Assembly: GCF_014805685.1 (NCBI RefSeq)
Contig: NC_060887.1
Coordinates: forward strand, 14,031,963-14,095,962
Source: Silurus meridionalis
Lineage: Eukaryota > Chordata > Actinopteri > Siluriformes > Siluridae
Reading direction: 5' to 3'
Length of the DNA stretch: 64,000 bases
In this document: positions 35,031 to 62,011 of the stretch, piece after piece
How the letters are laid out: each line of letters opens with the position of its first letter
Numbering within the stretch: the first letter of the stretch is position 1
Made by a program: the position numbers and the translations under genes
The notes under the pieces: generated by a model
Seen by the model: the letters and a program-made list of their open reading frames with translations, nothing else
Database searches by the model: none
What the model was told of the DNA's origin: nothing

Positions 35031-36082
35031 CCAACAGTTTACTGGCTACACCTACCATATAGATATAGAATTATCTATACAAATAGGGGTCTGAGCACCA
35101 AAGATGCATGAAACAATACAGTCTGTTTCTATTGATTAACCCCCAGTTTTCCTCATTCATTTGTATAAAAGATGCACCAAAAATGAGAAACAGCACTGTA
35201 ATGTGTGGGTCTGGAAAAAAATTAAATAAGCCAGTTCACTGGGGTGTTGATATAACATTCACCCGATAATACTGCAAAAGATTTTTTTTTTTTTTTTACT
35301 TTTGACACTTGTTTAAACTTTTACATTCATCTATCTTTGTTTGCCTACTCTTTTGTCGCACTAAGGACATCTGGCTGTTGGGATGAACTATTTCTATTAA
35401 AATGTTCATTATCTTGAGTGTTGATAAATGTGCAGCTCTACATTAAAATAAACCTGTGTATTAAAAAAAAAACACTAGATCAAGTTCAAAGCCAAAATAT
35501 TAAAGCTTTTCCTACTTTGAACGTAAAGAAACCAAGGGTAATGTTCTACAAGATGTTACCACTGCCAGGCTTTACTGTGGGGATGGAATGTTTATGCACA
35601 TGTCTAATTCACTCATTCTGACTTCTGCTGAAGGTAAATTGCGTTGATTGCTGCTTAATAAAATGCCTTTGGTGTTTCGTTTCCACTGATCAACAGGGCA
35701 GAGGTGGGCCATAGCATGTTACCTACCGACAAAAGGTAAATGTAACTTTACAAAAGGGATCTATATAAGAGGTTTAGCCGATAAACTGTCAATTTGGTGA
35801 ACATGTGCACACACACACACACACACACACACAAACAAACAAACACTCACTCACTTAAAAAGTAGCCAAAGGCTTAGAGGAATGACAGAAAGTAAAAAAG
35901 ACAAAAATAAAAGAAAAGATCAGATTAACAACAAAAAAAATAACAAAAACTTAAAAATTATGAACAAACTGAGGCTCTGCCAAAAAAACCAAAAAAAAAC
36001 AAGCCATACATATAGTCCATGGGTTTTGGCCTTGTTTAGGAGTGGGTTCTTTAAAAAAGTGCTCTGGCTTTTGTGAACCAGA

Positions 36083-50572
<14,490 letters not shown>

Positions 50573-51599
50573 GTTACACCAAGTGGCCTAATAATAATAA
50601 TAATGATAACAGTAGTAATGATAATAACAATAATCCATAAAAAGACGAAAAAGGCATGAGACGGATGAACCAAATGAGCACATCCTCAAACCCTCAAAGC
50701 ACTAACCCTGTCCTACATCCATATCTAAAGCCCAGCAGATGATCTCCTCACATTTCTGCCTGTCATTTTGTGTTTCTCCAGTTCAACCTACGCTTTAAGT
50801 CAGTAGATCACCTGATGCCTTTGCGGACACTGCAGGTCCACGTTACCGTAAATCACCGAAAAGCGCACCCAGCAAAGCGAACAAAGCAGCCCAGTTTGTT
50901 CTACAGCACAGCTTCCCACATCTGCTCTAGCACAGCTTCCCACATCTGCTCTGGAACCAGGCCCCCTGCCCCAACACATTTACTTCACCTCAATAATCAT
51001 TAGATCCATCAGGTGTGTAAGGAGCAAACACTCAAATAAACGTGCATGGTTGTGATGGTTGATATATTCACTGAAATGCAATTATTTTCCAAATAAGACT
51101 GACAAGCACAAGCTATCAGATTATTACCTCTTTTAAACATACAATATTTCATAATTATAAGATAAGTGAGGAATAAAACACAACAGAACACAATGTTTCA
51201 GGCAAATCATCAGTGACACGGTGGTGTGATGAGTAAGCAGTATAACTCTTACCACCATCAGGAAGATTATTTTCTAATAACAGGACATCCTGGACTGTTT
51301 TATTCCTCTTAAACCACAGTAATCTGTGAGCCATCATGCACAATTTTTAGCTATAATAAAATAATAATAACAATAGGGTTATATAAGGTTTCCTTGCTAT
51401 TAAGGACTCTATCAGGTAGACACACACCAGGATAAAAAATTAGAAAAGAAAGAAAAGAAGTATTACAAAGTGCAATGAGATCAGGATTTCTCAATCATTT
51501 TTGTTGATATATTCAGCATAAATAGATCTGATAATAGACAGAAAGCACAGATAAACGGGTAAAAATAGGATCCACTGCATAAAAAAAAACAGAAAAAAA
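50573..51599. other. gnal upstream region
   Basis: Presumed gnal 5' UTR and promoter, followed by unrecognised AT-rich DNA. It contains a perfect 24-bp tandem duplication at 50905-50952. No coding exon was recognised. Confidence 0.4.
50905..50952. repeat. perfect 24-bp tandem duplication
   Basis: Two identical 24-base units beginning AGCACAGCTTCCCACATCTG, about 335 bp upstream of the gnal start codon. Confidence 0.9.
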
Positions 51600-51900
51600 C
51601 TGCATGTTCTTACAGAAATTTTTATTTAACGTGTGAAAATGAAAATGTTAATGAATAGTGGAAGAAAAGATATGAAGGAATAAAAAATAATAATTTAAAG
51701 TTTACAATAAAATTGAAACAAATTCCGCTTGCAATTTTTTTTTTAATATTCAAAAACTACAATCTCTTTGTAGAAAGATTTTAGCATGTATTACGATGTT
51801 AATATGGCATCATCATATTGCTCGGTCCTCACCAACAAACATGGTCGAAACAAGCAGTTTGTTGGTCTAGGTTGTTTTCTTCCTTTTTTTTTCAGCTTGT
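51600..51900 (-). other. probable tmem14 3' UTR
   Basis: AT-rich non-coding sequence after the TGA stop. A reverse-strand AATAAA lies at 51621-51626. Confidence 0.45.
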
Positions 51901-53536
51901 TCATGAGTTTTTCTTGCTTGGCCAGAGGAACCCCAGGCCCAATCTCAAAACCATAAATAAACTGCAGAGAGGGAAAATAAAAATACCGATTGAAATCAAA
52001 CAAAACAAGTTTTTCACAAAATGCTGACTGTGCTACTTTCCACAGCTTAATTCTTAACATGGCAGTGTAATTGGGAATTACCTTGCTGCTGTCATCAACC
52101 CAGCAGGCATTATTTTCCATGAACTCAGAAATCGCACTCCCATTACAGCCGCTAGCGTACCGTACGTCCCTGGCGATGGTAAATACAGTACATTTATTAC
52201 AATACGATTTTTCTCCATGAACATAGCCAAGCAAAGAATGGAACTCAACAGAAAAGTGTGATTAAATGTTTTATTCCTCCTACACCACAGCAATCTGTCA
52301 ATGCTGACAGGCCTTTATGTATTATATAAACATCACATTATACTTTAATGTGTTATTCATGACATCGCTTATGTATTCCATTTACATCTATATTTTAAAT
52401 AAACAAGAAAAATGCCTTCCCTTAGTGTTAAACAATGAACTTCACCACATCAACTATACGAGCTATAAACTGAAAATCAAGTAACACATTCTGACCAATT
52501 GCATCTGAGAATTCACACTGTGGTATAAGATACAATATTAAAAATCAACACATTACTGTGTCTTTATTAGTTTACTAGAACATACCAAAGGCAAGCCAGA
52601 TGTTTTTTGGATTTTGAGACATCTGGAAAGAGCCAAGCGCTGCCAAAAGCCCAAAGACCAATCCACCTATTAGTGACATGACACTGCCTGAGAAAACAAA
52701 ACAAAACAACACATCATACTAAAAATATATATTATTCAAGTATACACCATGACACTTTAAAACATTCTACCTGCTCACTCGCACTAAATAGCACAAGAAA
52801 CAAAAACATTTCATTTATTAAACATTTCTTACTATATTACAGCAAAAGTGTATAAATAATAATAATATATTTCAACATAATATATCAAGCTAAATCTGAA
52901 AAAGGATCACTTAACTGTTACTTTTCTGTTCAAGGACATTCTTATTACTCTTTTTAAATTTAGCTTAAAAGATGGAGACTGGGAAGTGATCATAATTAAA
53001 GCTCTGGGTTACTGATCGGAAGGTCGGGGGATCAAGCCGCAACACCATCAAGCTGTCACTGTTGGGCCCTTGAGCAAAGCCCTTAACCCCTTTCTGCTCC
53101 AGGGCCGGAGTATTGTGGCTAACTCCTGCGCTCTGACCTCAGGCGCTGTATCATGACTGAACTTGCACACTGACCCCTTCTAAAGAATCTGGGATATTGC
53201 AAACAAAGATTTCTTTCTATATACTGGTATTGAGAGTTTTGCTTTTCCAGCGAATTCTGGAAAATGGCACATGATGAGCTGTGAGCCTGGTGAGGGACAA
53301 CTGCTTATAGGTGTGATATACTGTGTGATACCAAGAGCCAACTTGTCTAAATATTCTCAGTCATCCAGGTGAGGTTATCTGGAAGTTGAGTCATGGCAAC
53401 TGGATTTCTATCTGGTTAGATCAAAATGTTTTGCTACTCATCATCAGACTAAAGCTCTTCGAAAGAGTAGCGAAACGTTTTGATTTAACCAGAGAGAAGT
53501 CCAGCTAAGTACATGATAGGTAGATAGGTAGATAGG

Positions 53537-53592
<56 letters not shown>

Positions 53593-54073
53593 ACCTTTAG
53601 GTTGCCATGCTACACAAAATATTATTTAAAATTTCAGGTGTGTTATTTGTTGTTGTTGTTGTTATTATTTTTTGTTTTTTCGTTTTAAGCCCTCTTCCTT
53701 ATTTTCTCTTGTACTGAAAAAAATTCCTGTTTTCTTTTTTTATATATGCAAATGAGAAAAACAAGTATATGAATATGTAAATTAGACAATGACGTCACTT
53801 AGTGAGTTCTAGAGTGCCGTTTGAGCATGCGCTAGTTAATTTTTCCCTTGAAAAGTTTGTAAACAGTGCATACTAACTGGAAAATAAAATACAATAAAAT
53901 AACGTATATTTTCTAAAAAAATTTGCACGTATCCCTGAGTAAATACCAATGGCGGCTCATTAACAGGTGGGTTGAGATGAAGTTAGTCGAACATTACCTG
54001 CTTTTATGTAACCAATGATGCCTCCTGTTGCTGTCAGTGCAGCGAAAGCGAATCCGAGCAAATCTACAGCCAT
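51901..54073 (-). CDS. TMEM14-family small membrane protein
   Basis: Four coding exons: 54073-53998, 52687-52586, 52169-52082 and 51961-51901, total 327 nt, 108 residues. The protein starts MAVDLLGFAFAALTATGGIIGY. It has three to four hydrophobic helices, the conserved IKAGSVMSLIGG, VMGVRF and KIMPAGLM segments, and ends VLRLGLGFLWPSKKNS. TMEM14 proteins lie in the inner mitochondrial membrane, and TMEM14C takes part in haem precursor import. The N-terminus resembles TMEM14C and the C-terminus resembles TMEM14A, so the paralogue is left open. Its position beside pak1ip1 matches human TMEM14C. Confidence 0.88.
52985..53220 (+). mobile_element. Merman/Mermaid-like SINE, divergent
   Basis: Contains AAGCTCTGGGTTACTGATCG, GCCCTTGAGCAAAGCCCTTA and CTCCAGGGCCGGAGTATTG, as in the copies at 20330 and 54570. 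It lies in tmem14 intron 1. The box A part is degraded. Confidence 0.6.
53350..53508. repeat. foldback element with about 40-bp arms
   Basis: The left arm 53399-53439 (AACTGGATTTCTATCTGGTT...) and right arm 53465-53505 (reverse complement with a few changes) surround a 25-base loop. Text such as ATTCTCAGTCATCCAGGTGA before it is typical of a fish repeat I recall but cannot name. Confidence 0.65.
53517..53592. repeat. (TAGA)n microsatellite
   Basis: TAGG/TAGA tetranucleotide repeat in tmem14 intron 1, directly after the foldback element. Confidence 0.92.
53780..53840 (-). promoter_or_regulatory. CRE and NRF1-like sites in tmem14 intron 1
   Basis: A perfect CRE palindrome TGACGTCA (53790-53797) is followed by AGCATGCGCT (from 53824), close to an NRF1 half site. 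They lie about 200 bp downstream of the first coding exon. Both site types are common in promoters of mitochondrial protein genes. The role here is inferred. Confidence 0.4.
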
Positions 54074-55632
54074 GCCAAAGTGCAAAAAAACTAAATTTAA
54101 ACTGCAGTCTACAAACTTAAAATCGCCCAGAACACAATTCTTCCGGCTCTGAATTGCACCATAAATACGGAAAGCAAGGTAAACCTGAAAAGGTAAAGAT
54201 CAAAACTACCAGGATGAACTCGTCTCCAGGCGGCACTCCATTAGGAGAAGCAACGAAGCAACGAGGACCATTCAAAATAAAAGTCGGACAGTCCGCTAGA
54301 CTTAGTTAACAGGCTGTATACAGCATATTTAATAAAATATATGATAAATTAATTTCATTTCACGTGGCTTATATAAAGCATTCAATGATGTTAAAGCTAC
54401 AAAAAAACCAGGAAAATGTGTGATTTCAAAGTAAAACGGTTTAAGCAGCGACCTCATAAAAACACAGTATCATGTGGCTGAGAAACCCCATTGGGAAATT
54501 GTGATACACTACATGACCTATGTTTGTGTTCCTCAATATTCTAGTTATACAACAGTTAAACACCTTTTAGATGAATAGTTAAAGCTCTGGTGTACTGAGA
54601 GTAAGGTTGGGAGTTCAAGCCCCAGCACTGCCATACCACCACTCATGGGCCTTTGAGCAGGCAATTAACCTTCTCACTCCAGGGGCACTGTATCATGGCC
54701 GACTCCAGCTCAAGCCTACACATGCAAAGAATGAATGTTATTGTGCTGTATATACGTATACGTGACAAGTGAAAGCCTCTGTCTGCATTTCTTTCTCTAA
54801 TTCACCAGCTTAACCCCGTTGAAAGATTAAAATAAGATAAAGAGGACAGTGCACTTGTGAGCTTTACCATGAATTACTATGAGTCACATAGTGCTTCATA
54901 AAGTAGGTTTGAAATTGATGCTAAAACTAGTTTTCTGTTCTTGAGTGGTGAAAAGGAGTTAACAAAACACCTACTTAACCTGATAGAGAACTCATTTTGA
55001 CAAAGAACTCTTACTTGACGCACCTTTAATGCACTCATTGTATAGTAACGTGTTCACATGGACTCCACATGGGGAAGTTTTCTCTAAGACAAGTCTCTAC
55101 GTCTGTTTAACATCTTTTTGTCAAGTTGAAAGTTAAAGGAATCTGTGACACTCATGAGACCTAGTGTCAGCAAAATACCCTCAATATATAATTATGCATA
55201 AATGAATATATATTTTCCCAAAAGTAAAAGTGTAACTTGCAAAGTCCTATTTTTGTATCTCTTCCAGTTTGTGTAAATATAATTTTATAAAATAATGACA
55301 ATTACAACAGATTATAAACAATATATGTCATGTTATGAAGTTGATTCTTGTTTGTTGTAACTAGTAATATAAAGAATGAGATCGGGCCCAACATGAAGAA
55401 AGGTATACATTGAAAAAGAAGATTTTTTTACAGACAAAAAAAAAAAGAGATAGATCTCAGATCTGCCAAAAAAATCTTCAAAATTACACTTTTCCCTCAT
55501 AAGCATTGCAATTCATTACTAAAAAACGAAAAGGCATGACAACATGAGTCCTTCTGCATTCACATACACATTCATAAATGTACATGTTACTTCTGTTCAT
55601 TACAACAAACAGGACATGCGCAAGGACACTGC
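54074..55632. other. tmem14 to pak1ip1 intergenic region
   Basis: Holds the probable tmem14 promoter, with an ETS-type TTCCGG near 54141, then a Merman-like SINE at 54570-54780 and unremarkable AT-rich DNA up to the pak1ip1 stop. No coding exon seen. Confidence 0.45.
54570..54780 (+). mobile_element. Merman/Mermaid-like SINE
   Basis: AAGCTCTGGTGTACTGAGAG, GTTCAAGCCCCAGCACTGCC, GGGCACTGTATCATGGCCGA, and a tail with GTATACGTGACAAGTGAAAG. It lies between tmem14 and pak1ip1. Confidence 0.6.
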
Positions 55633-58027
55633 TCATTGTACTTTTTGGTTTTTCTTTTTTTTCCCTTGTTTTTTTGACGAAGTGTCTTCTTCCACAACCA
55701 CCTCCTCCGTATAAATCCTCACTCTTTTGTTTCTGGGTGGTAACAGAGCTTGCTTTTCAACTAGGAGAAAAAAAAAGTAATATAAATCATTCATAGCACA
55801 GTGTATAATTACAGTTGCACTGCATTTCAGATCTTCTCTATTTCTGATCTTAGAACATACATTGAGAAGTTGCAGGTTGCATGTCTGACTTCTCTTCCTT
55901 TGCACTGCTTTTCCACACAGACAGACAGGTGATTCGAGCGGTGGTGTTCACCTCTCCTAGCAGGCGCACTCCTTCCTGCCTCTGAGAGGATCATTATGAA
56001 AGATATTGTTAATAAATGCATCAATATGCCTGTAATATAAATATGGAAATATTGTTCTATGATAGTAATGTCATGGGAAGCAAAAAGCATCGGGGGACTA
56101 TTAGCATTTATTATATAAAATGAAGAATGAGTTGTTAGTATAGAAATCAGATATTATGAATTTGCAACATGTACAAGATTACACACACGTCCTGTACCAT
56201 AACTGCTCTCTTACTTGGAAATCTGCAGCTTCTTAAGTAACACAAAACATTTAAAACGAGCCTTTTATACAAAGCTATTCTTAGGCAAGTTTTACATGTT
56301 TAGGTTTATTTGGTAAATCGACTTTCTTTGTGTTAGGTGCGACTACGCTTCCTGTCTTTTTAGGGTGATTCTAACAATTTAAAATGTTTTAATCTGATAT
56401 TAATTACAAATGAATAGTGAACAGAATGGTATGAGTGAGCAAATAATGTAAATAAGTGAGCTTTAGTAACTTTGTTCTTTAATATTAAAGGGGTAAATAA
56501 GCAAAAAGTGAGTAAAGTAAGGCAGCAATTGGGTATAGTAAGTAAATTAATACTTACAGTATTACAATACTAAGTAAATGAATACTTATAAATATATTAT
56601 AGTACACATTAACTCATGTAAGGCAAGTTAGAAATAGGTAAATAAATAAAGTTACATTAGTACAGTAAGTTCTGTAGTAAATATTGTAAAGAGGGTGGTA
56701 ATTAACTAAATAATGTAACATTAAGTAAATATTAAGCAAATAAATTATGGCATAATGGTAACTGAAGTGGCAAAAATACTCAAAGTAAATGTATTAATTA
56801 AGTAATAAAAGTAAGTAAACAGCATACAAAGCAAGACAGAAATAAGTAAAGAAGGTTGAGGTTATTAACTAAACCGAGTAAGCAAGAACTTTAGTAAAAA
56901 TAGAAGTGTTTTATGGTTGCGAACATTTATGCGTCCACAGTGACGGGTGTACAGAAGTAGTATCGTACCTCTGTACTGCAGTCCCACAGTTTGATAAATC
57001 CATCGTTAGATGCAGTTACCAACACACACAAGTCGTTCAACTCAAAGCTGTCCAGTGCTTTTACTCTACAAACATACAAATCAACAACAGTGTGAGGGAC
57101 AAAATGAATTATATCTTCAAATTAAAGTTAAACCATTCAAAACCCACACCAAACCCAAATAACTTAATGCAGTGCATCTGAAAAATGTGGGTTTATTTAA
57201 AGGTGGCAGACAGGCCATGTTAATAACATATCCGATTGTTGATATTATGGAAGGAGTCTTCAGTGTTTGCATTAATTTTCAATTTGAATTAAAGATGTAA
57301 CTGTATGTTTTGCTCCTGTTGTAAGAGCTGCTATTTCCTAATTGGGCTCAGTTGTTTTAGGACAGTTCTTGTAACTATTAATGGATAAAAAGTACCTAAG
57401 GATTTTTCAGTTGAAATTCTTTTACAGCTAAAATAAGCAAAACGAAGAACATAAAGCAAAACACACCTGTTTTCATGAGCTTTGAACTCAAAGATACACT
57501 TTTCAGAAGTGAGATCATACACCTGTACATGTTCATCATCTCCTGCCATGGCCAGTAGATTGTTCTGCGTCAGGATGAAATTATAATGTACATAGTTAAC
57601 CGAGTCACAAAATATAGCAATATGCAAAGCGTTTTCTTTAAAACTTGCATATTGTAATGCATAGCAATGTTATGAAATGATTAGATGACTAGATGAGATT
57701 ACCATGAACTAGTAGTACACAAGGCAATTGTGTTATATCTCTATGTTTGATTTTAAATTAAACAAACTAGTGCACTGTAATAACAAACTGCATTATATAT
57801 GGTATCACTAGACTGAAAAAATGAGTCAGAACAAGTCTTGGACTACCTGCAAGCAAAAGAAAGTTAATGGTCTTGTACTTGTTAATAAATTGCTAACAGT
57901 AGATTGATAGCTTAATGTTTAATGTCTAAAGTGGACTTCCAAAATAAATCATTAGCTAAATATTACCTAATATATAATCAAGATTTCTATTCAAAAATCC
58001 ATCAAATTAAAGAATTTGGAAAACTTT

Positions 58028-58095
<68 letters not shown>

Positions 58096-61000
58096 AAGAA
58101 CATGTATGCAAATGAGTAAAGTAATAATTAAAGTATGATCATTCTTCCTCTCCCATTAGGGGCCGCCACAGCGGATCATCCTTCTCTGTTCCCCCCTGTC
58201 CTCTACATGTGCCTCAACCCTACTACCTGCATGTCTTCCCTCACCACATCCATAAACCTCCTCCATGGCCTTCCTCTTTTCCTCCTTCCTGGTGGCTCCA
58301 TCCTCAGCATTCCCCTACCAATATACCCCATGTCCCTCCTCTGCACATGTCCAAACCTTCTCAATCTCGCCTCCCTCACCTTGTCTCCAAAACGTCCTAC
58401 ATGCACGGCCCCTTTAATAAACTCATTTCTAATCCTGTCCATCCTCATCACTACCAGCAAAACCTCAACATCTTCAGCTCTAAACCATACAACATCGCAG
58501 GTCTCACCACAGTCCTATAAACTTTCCCTTTCACTCTTACAGATACTCTTCTATCACAAATCACTACTGTCACTCTTCTCCACCCACTCCACCCTGCCTG
58601 CACTCTCTTTTCTTCACTTCTCTGACACACACTTAATTACTTTGCACCGTTGATCCCAGGTACCTAAACTCCTCCACCTTCTCCACCTCTTCTCCCTGCA
58701 ACTGCACCACTCCACTGCCCTCCCTCTCATTCACACACATGTACTCTGTCTTACTCCTACTGACTTTCATTCCCCTTCTCTCCAGCTCTGTACCTCCACT
58801 TTACCAGGCTCTTCTCCACCTGCTCCCTACTCTCACCACAAATCACAATATCATCCACAAACATCATAGTCCATGGAGACTCCTGTCTGACCTCGTCCAT
58901 CAACCTGTCCATCACCACTGCAAACAGGAAAGGGCTCAGAGCCGATCCTTGATGCAGTCCAACCTCCACCTTGAACCAGTCTGTTGTTCATACTGCACAC
59001 TTTACTGCTGTCCACTGTCCTCATACATGTCCTGCACCACCCTCACATACTTCTCTGACACACCTGACTTCCTCATACAATACCACAACTCCTCTTTCAG
59101 CACCCTGTCGTACGCTTTCTCTAAATCCACAAACACACAATGCAACTCCTTCTGACCTTCTCTATACTTCTCCATCAACATTCTCAAAGCAAATAATGCG
59201 TCTGTGGTGCTCTTCCTCGGCATGAAACCATACTGTTGCTCACAGATGGTCACCTCTTCTCTCAGCCTGGCTTCCACTACTCTTTCCCATAATTTTATTG
59301 TGTGACTGATCAAATGTATTCCCCTGTAGTCACTGCATGATAAGTAAGGAAGAAAATAAGTAAAGTAGCTACCACATTTACATGTATAGAGTTTGGCAGA
59401 TGAACTTATCAAGAGCAACTTGCATTTACAACATTTTTTTTAACTGAGCATGCAAGGGTGAATGGTTATTAACCAGTAAACAAGTAAGTTTAGTAAAATA
59501 ATAAGAGAGGTAGATAACTAGACTAACAGGTACAGGTTGAATAAAGTAAGTAAATGAAGTAATTATGGTTTGGTTAAGTATGTAAGTCAAATGAATAACT
59601 AGGCAAGTAATGTTTTAAGTTAAGTAAAATATGTAAGTGAAATAAGAAAAAGTAAGGTAAGTAAGTAAGATTCTCAGTTAGTATGCATAGCAACTAACTA
59701 AGAAAACTAAAGTACAACAGTAATAATCATTAATAGAAACCTAAAACAAACCTTCAGAAATCTAACAGATGAAATCCTCTTCCTGAAGCTGAAGGAGCCA
59801 ATGATGTTGGCAGACTCCAGTTCATAGATGTCTATTTTATCATTAACCACTACAATGTATTTATCTCCTGCTGGTGACCACTTTACTATCTGTGCATCTG
59901 TATAAATGACAAGAAAGCAAATTCAATTCATTCATGTTGAATGCTCGGAAAAAAAGTTTATAATTAATAAAACAGTTCAAAATATTAAAGCTTACTTTGC
60001 CTAATATTCTTGGTGAACGCTGGCCTTCCTTCGATAAGATTCCACGTTCTGTAATTTATTTTATAAGCAAAAATCCAAATTTTAGATACAACACACAAAA
60101 AAAAACACAATTATGGGTTTTATAACATATTCAGCTTTACCTTAACTTCTTGTCCGTTCCAACAGAGAGTGCAAGTTTACCAGATGGATGCAATGAAAGT
60201 GAAGTCACATGACCCCTGATACACAAAAAACACACAATTTCAGCCAATGACATTGCATTGCAAAAAAAGAATCTCTGCAACTTTGTCACACTTACATGTG
60301 CGCTTTGATCGATTTCAAACATTCCCATGTCTTTGTGCTCCACACGCACAAAAGGCCGTCTTCTCCACCGCTCAGTAAGTGAGATGTAGAACCAAACTCC
60401 AGACATGAGATGGTACCTACACACAAACACAGTCATAAAGCATTCACTATTCTCTCTCTACGTTACCCATTTCAATTCTAATTACCAACACCATTCGGTT
60501 TGAGTTCCAAAAGATATGTGATGATCTATACTGTTGTTCTTTTGGCCTGCTCACCATCATGGTGTAATAATGCTCCATGTTCTGTCCTTGTCTTCATGTT
60601 GTACAGTTGTATGGTTTCATCTTTGCTTCCCGTAGCGACAAACTGCTCATTGGCCGTCACTGTGGAGAGGCTGGCTGTATGAGCATGGTGTGTGAACACA
60701 GGCTCTAATCCCCATTCCTACAGGCATGGATCACAGAAAAGCTTGTATTATGCTTGAGTAGGAGAATGCACATTTTAAAGTCAGAGTATTTGTTTTGAAG
60801 CTATAAAATAACGTATATTTTTACATTATCAATAAGCAAATCTGCTCTAGTATTTGGACATTATTTTAATTTATTTAATTTAATTTTAATAGTAATTTTT
60901 GTTTCTGATATACAATTTCAGGCTTTTTACCCCATGTTTTATTTATTTTACAGTTATTCTGTATATAATATTTTGGAAATAATTGATTTTGTAAACTTGA

Positions 61001-61384
61001 GAAAATATTAAAATGCTACAAACAGGTGTATAAATGTGACAATTTAATAATAATTATTACTATAGATTATATTGCTAACATCCCATGTTTTAGTGTATGA
61101 ATAGTGCAATACACTTTTTGTTTTTATTTTTTTACATTTATGGAAGGAATCTAACATTGTAGGAGAAGGTAGGCTGATGTTGATTATCTTTCTTCCTGAT
61201 TATGTCCCTTTCAAAATCTCGATCCTAAGTGTTTTAGACTTTTTAGATTTTAAAATTGATGGAGCTGAAGTGAAAATGTAGGAATAAAAAAATAAGTTAC
61301 CTCTTCGCCAGGACACACTCGGTATCCAAACACTATCTGCTCATAACTTCCAACAACCAGTTCCACGTGATCTCCCATTTTCAT
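55633..61384 (-). CDS. pak1ip1: PAK1-interacting protein 1 (WD40, ribosome biogenesis)
   Basis: Ten exons: 61384-61301, 60717-60555, 60416-60296, 60215-60141, 60048-59996, 59897-59752, 57564-57467, 57065-56969, 55981-55861, 55760-55633; 1086 nt, 361 residues. All phases fit. WD40 repeats show FTHHAHTASLST, FVATGSKDETIQLYN, GEDGLLCVWSTKTWECLKS, LHPSGKLALSVGTDKKLRTW, CIFEFKAHENR and ASNDGFIKLW. The lysine-rich tail (SSKKQGKKKKNQKV) looks nuclear or nucleolar. The family (yeast Mak11) acts in 60S subunit assembly, and the vertebrate protein also inhibits PAK1. The start could also be the second ATG at 61378. The 2.2-kb intron 6 carries a LINE fragment. Confidence 0.95.
56400..56900. repeat. diffuse AAGTAAAT-type simple repeat, block 1
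   Basis: Many loose copies of AAGTAAAT, TAAGTGAG and GTAAATAA with no fixed period, in the intron between pak1ip1 exons 8 and 9. Confidence 0.5.
58034..58092. repeat. (AT)n microsatellite
   Basis: TA tract in pak1ip1 intron 6, about 55 bp from the 3' end of the LINE fragment. Confidence 0.9.
58147..59337 (-). mobile_element. RTE-like LINE fragment, 5'-truncated, frameshifted
   Basis: Same family as the copy at 17170-18345, reading on the minus strand in pak1ip1 intron 6. Pieces visible: [81 protein letters not shown] (the RT active-site loop with the two aspartates) and RRFGHVQRRD. The 3' end GATCCGCTGTGGCGGCCCCT is complete. Frame breaks make it a pseudogene. Confidence 0.87.
59337..59690. 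repeat. diffuse AAGTAAAT-type simple repeat, block 2
   Basis: The same style of sequence as at 56400-56900 (AAGTAAGG, AAGTAAAGTA, GTAAGTAAG), directly next to the 5' end of the LINE fragment in pak1ip1 intron 6. Confidence 0.5.
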
Positions 61385-61535
61385 CTACTTGAAAACGAAC
61401 GGTAGTGTCATTGATCAGAAAAAGATCTTGTAATAAATAAAAACAAATTTCCTAACCATGTGCGTGTTGCTGAATCAGGAAGTGGTTTTGAGTTTATTTC
61501 CGGGTCATCTTCCTATATCGACGTCAAAATAAGAG
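61385..61535 (-). promoter_or_regulatory. probable pak1ip1 promoter
   Basis: Just upstream of the start are ETS-type sites CAGGAAGTG (61476-61484) and TTTCCGG (61497-61503), and a CRE-like CGACGTCA (about 61519-61526). There is no TATA box at a good position. This fits a housekeeping-type promoter. Confidence 0.45.
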
Positions 61536-62011
61536 CTCCAAATTGTCGTTGTCTTTTTTTTTTTCTTCTTTTTGTTTTTTTTTTAATGACCCTGTTTATT
61601 TTGTGTTCAGTTCAATGTCTTTAACAAAATGTATAAACATTCCAACATTAATAAAAAAAAAAAAAATTCTAATTCTAACCCTTAACAATATGCAATTCAT
61701 ATATCTCTTATACAAATAAACATAAACTCATTGAAAAGTTTTAAAATAAGGTTCTATGTTCTAGTATAACAGTAGAGAACATTTCAATCCGTTTTAACCC
61801 GTCATCTGAATATGTGCTGAATAAAAATGAAGCATTAAGAGAATTTACACATTGCCACTGCTTTATTGTGTAAAGATGAACAAAGGTAATTTTACATCTG
61901 TCTCTGATTTGTGTTTTAACCTAAAAAAGCATCACAAAATTAAATCTCATATGCGATAATTCTTTTCTATTCTGAGCAAAAAATATCACAAGCATTGATG
62001 GTGTTTGTTTC
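61536..62011. other. psme1 3' UTR and gap to pak1ip1 promoter
   Basis: AT-rich non-coding DNA with the psme1 polyadenylation signal at 61862-61867 and poly-T/poly-A runs near 61555-61665. psme1 and pak1ip1 read in the same direction, about 480 bp apart excluding the promoter. Confidence 0.5.

Noticed and set aside
51791..52234. 147-residue minus-strand open frame across two tmem14 exons
   Set aside because: It reads through an intron in the wrong frame; the spliced frame gives a clear TMEM14 protein.
58135..58653. 172-residue open frame on the plus strand
   Set aside because: It is the antisense of the LINE fragment, leucine- and serine-rich with no domain, so it is a shadow.
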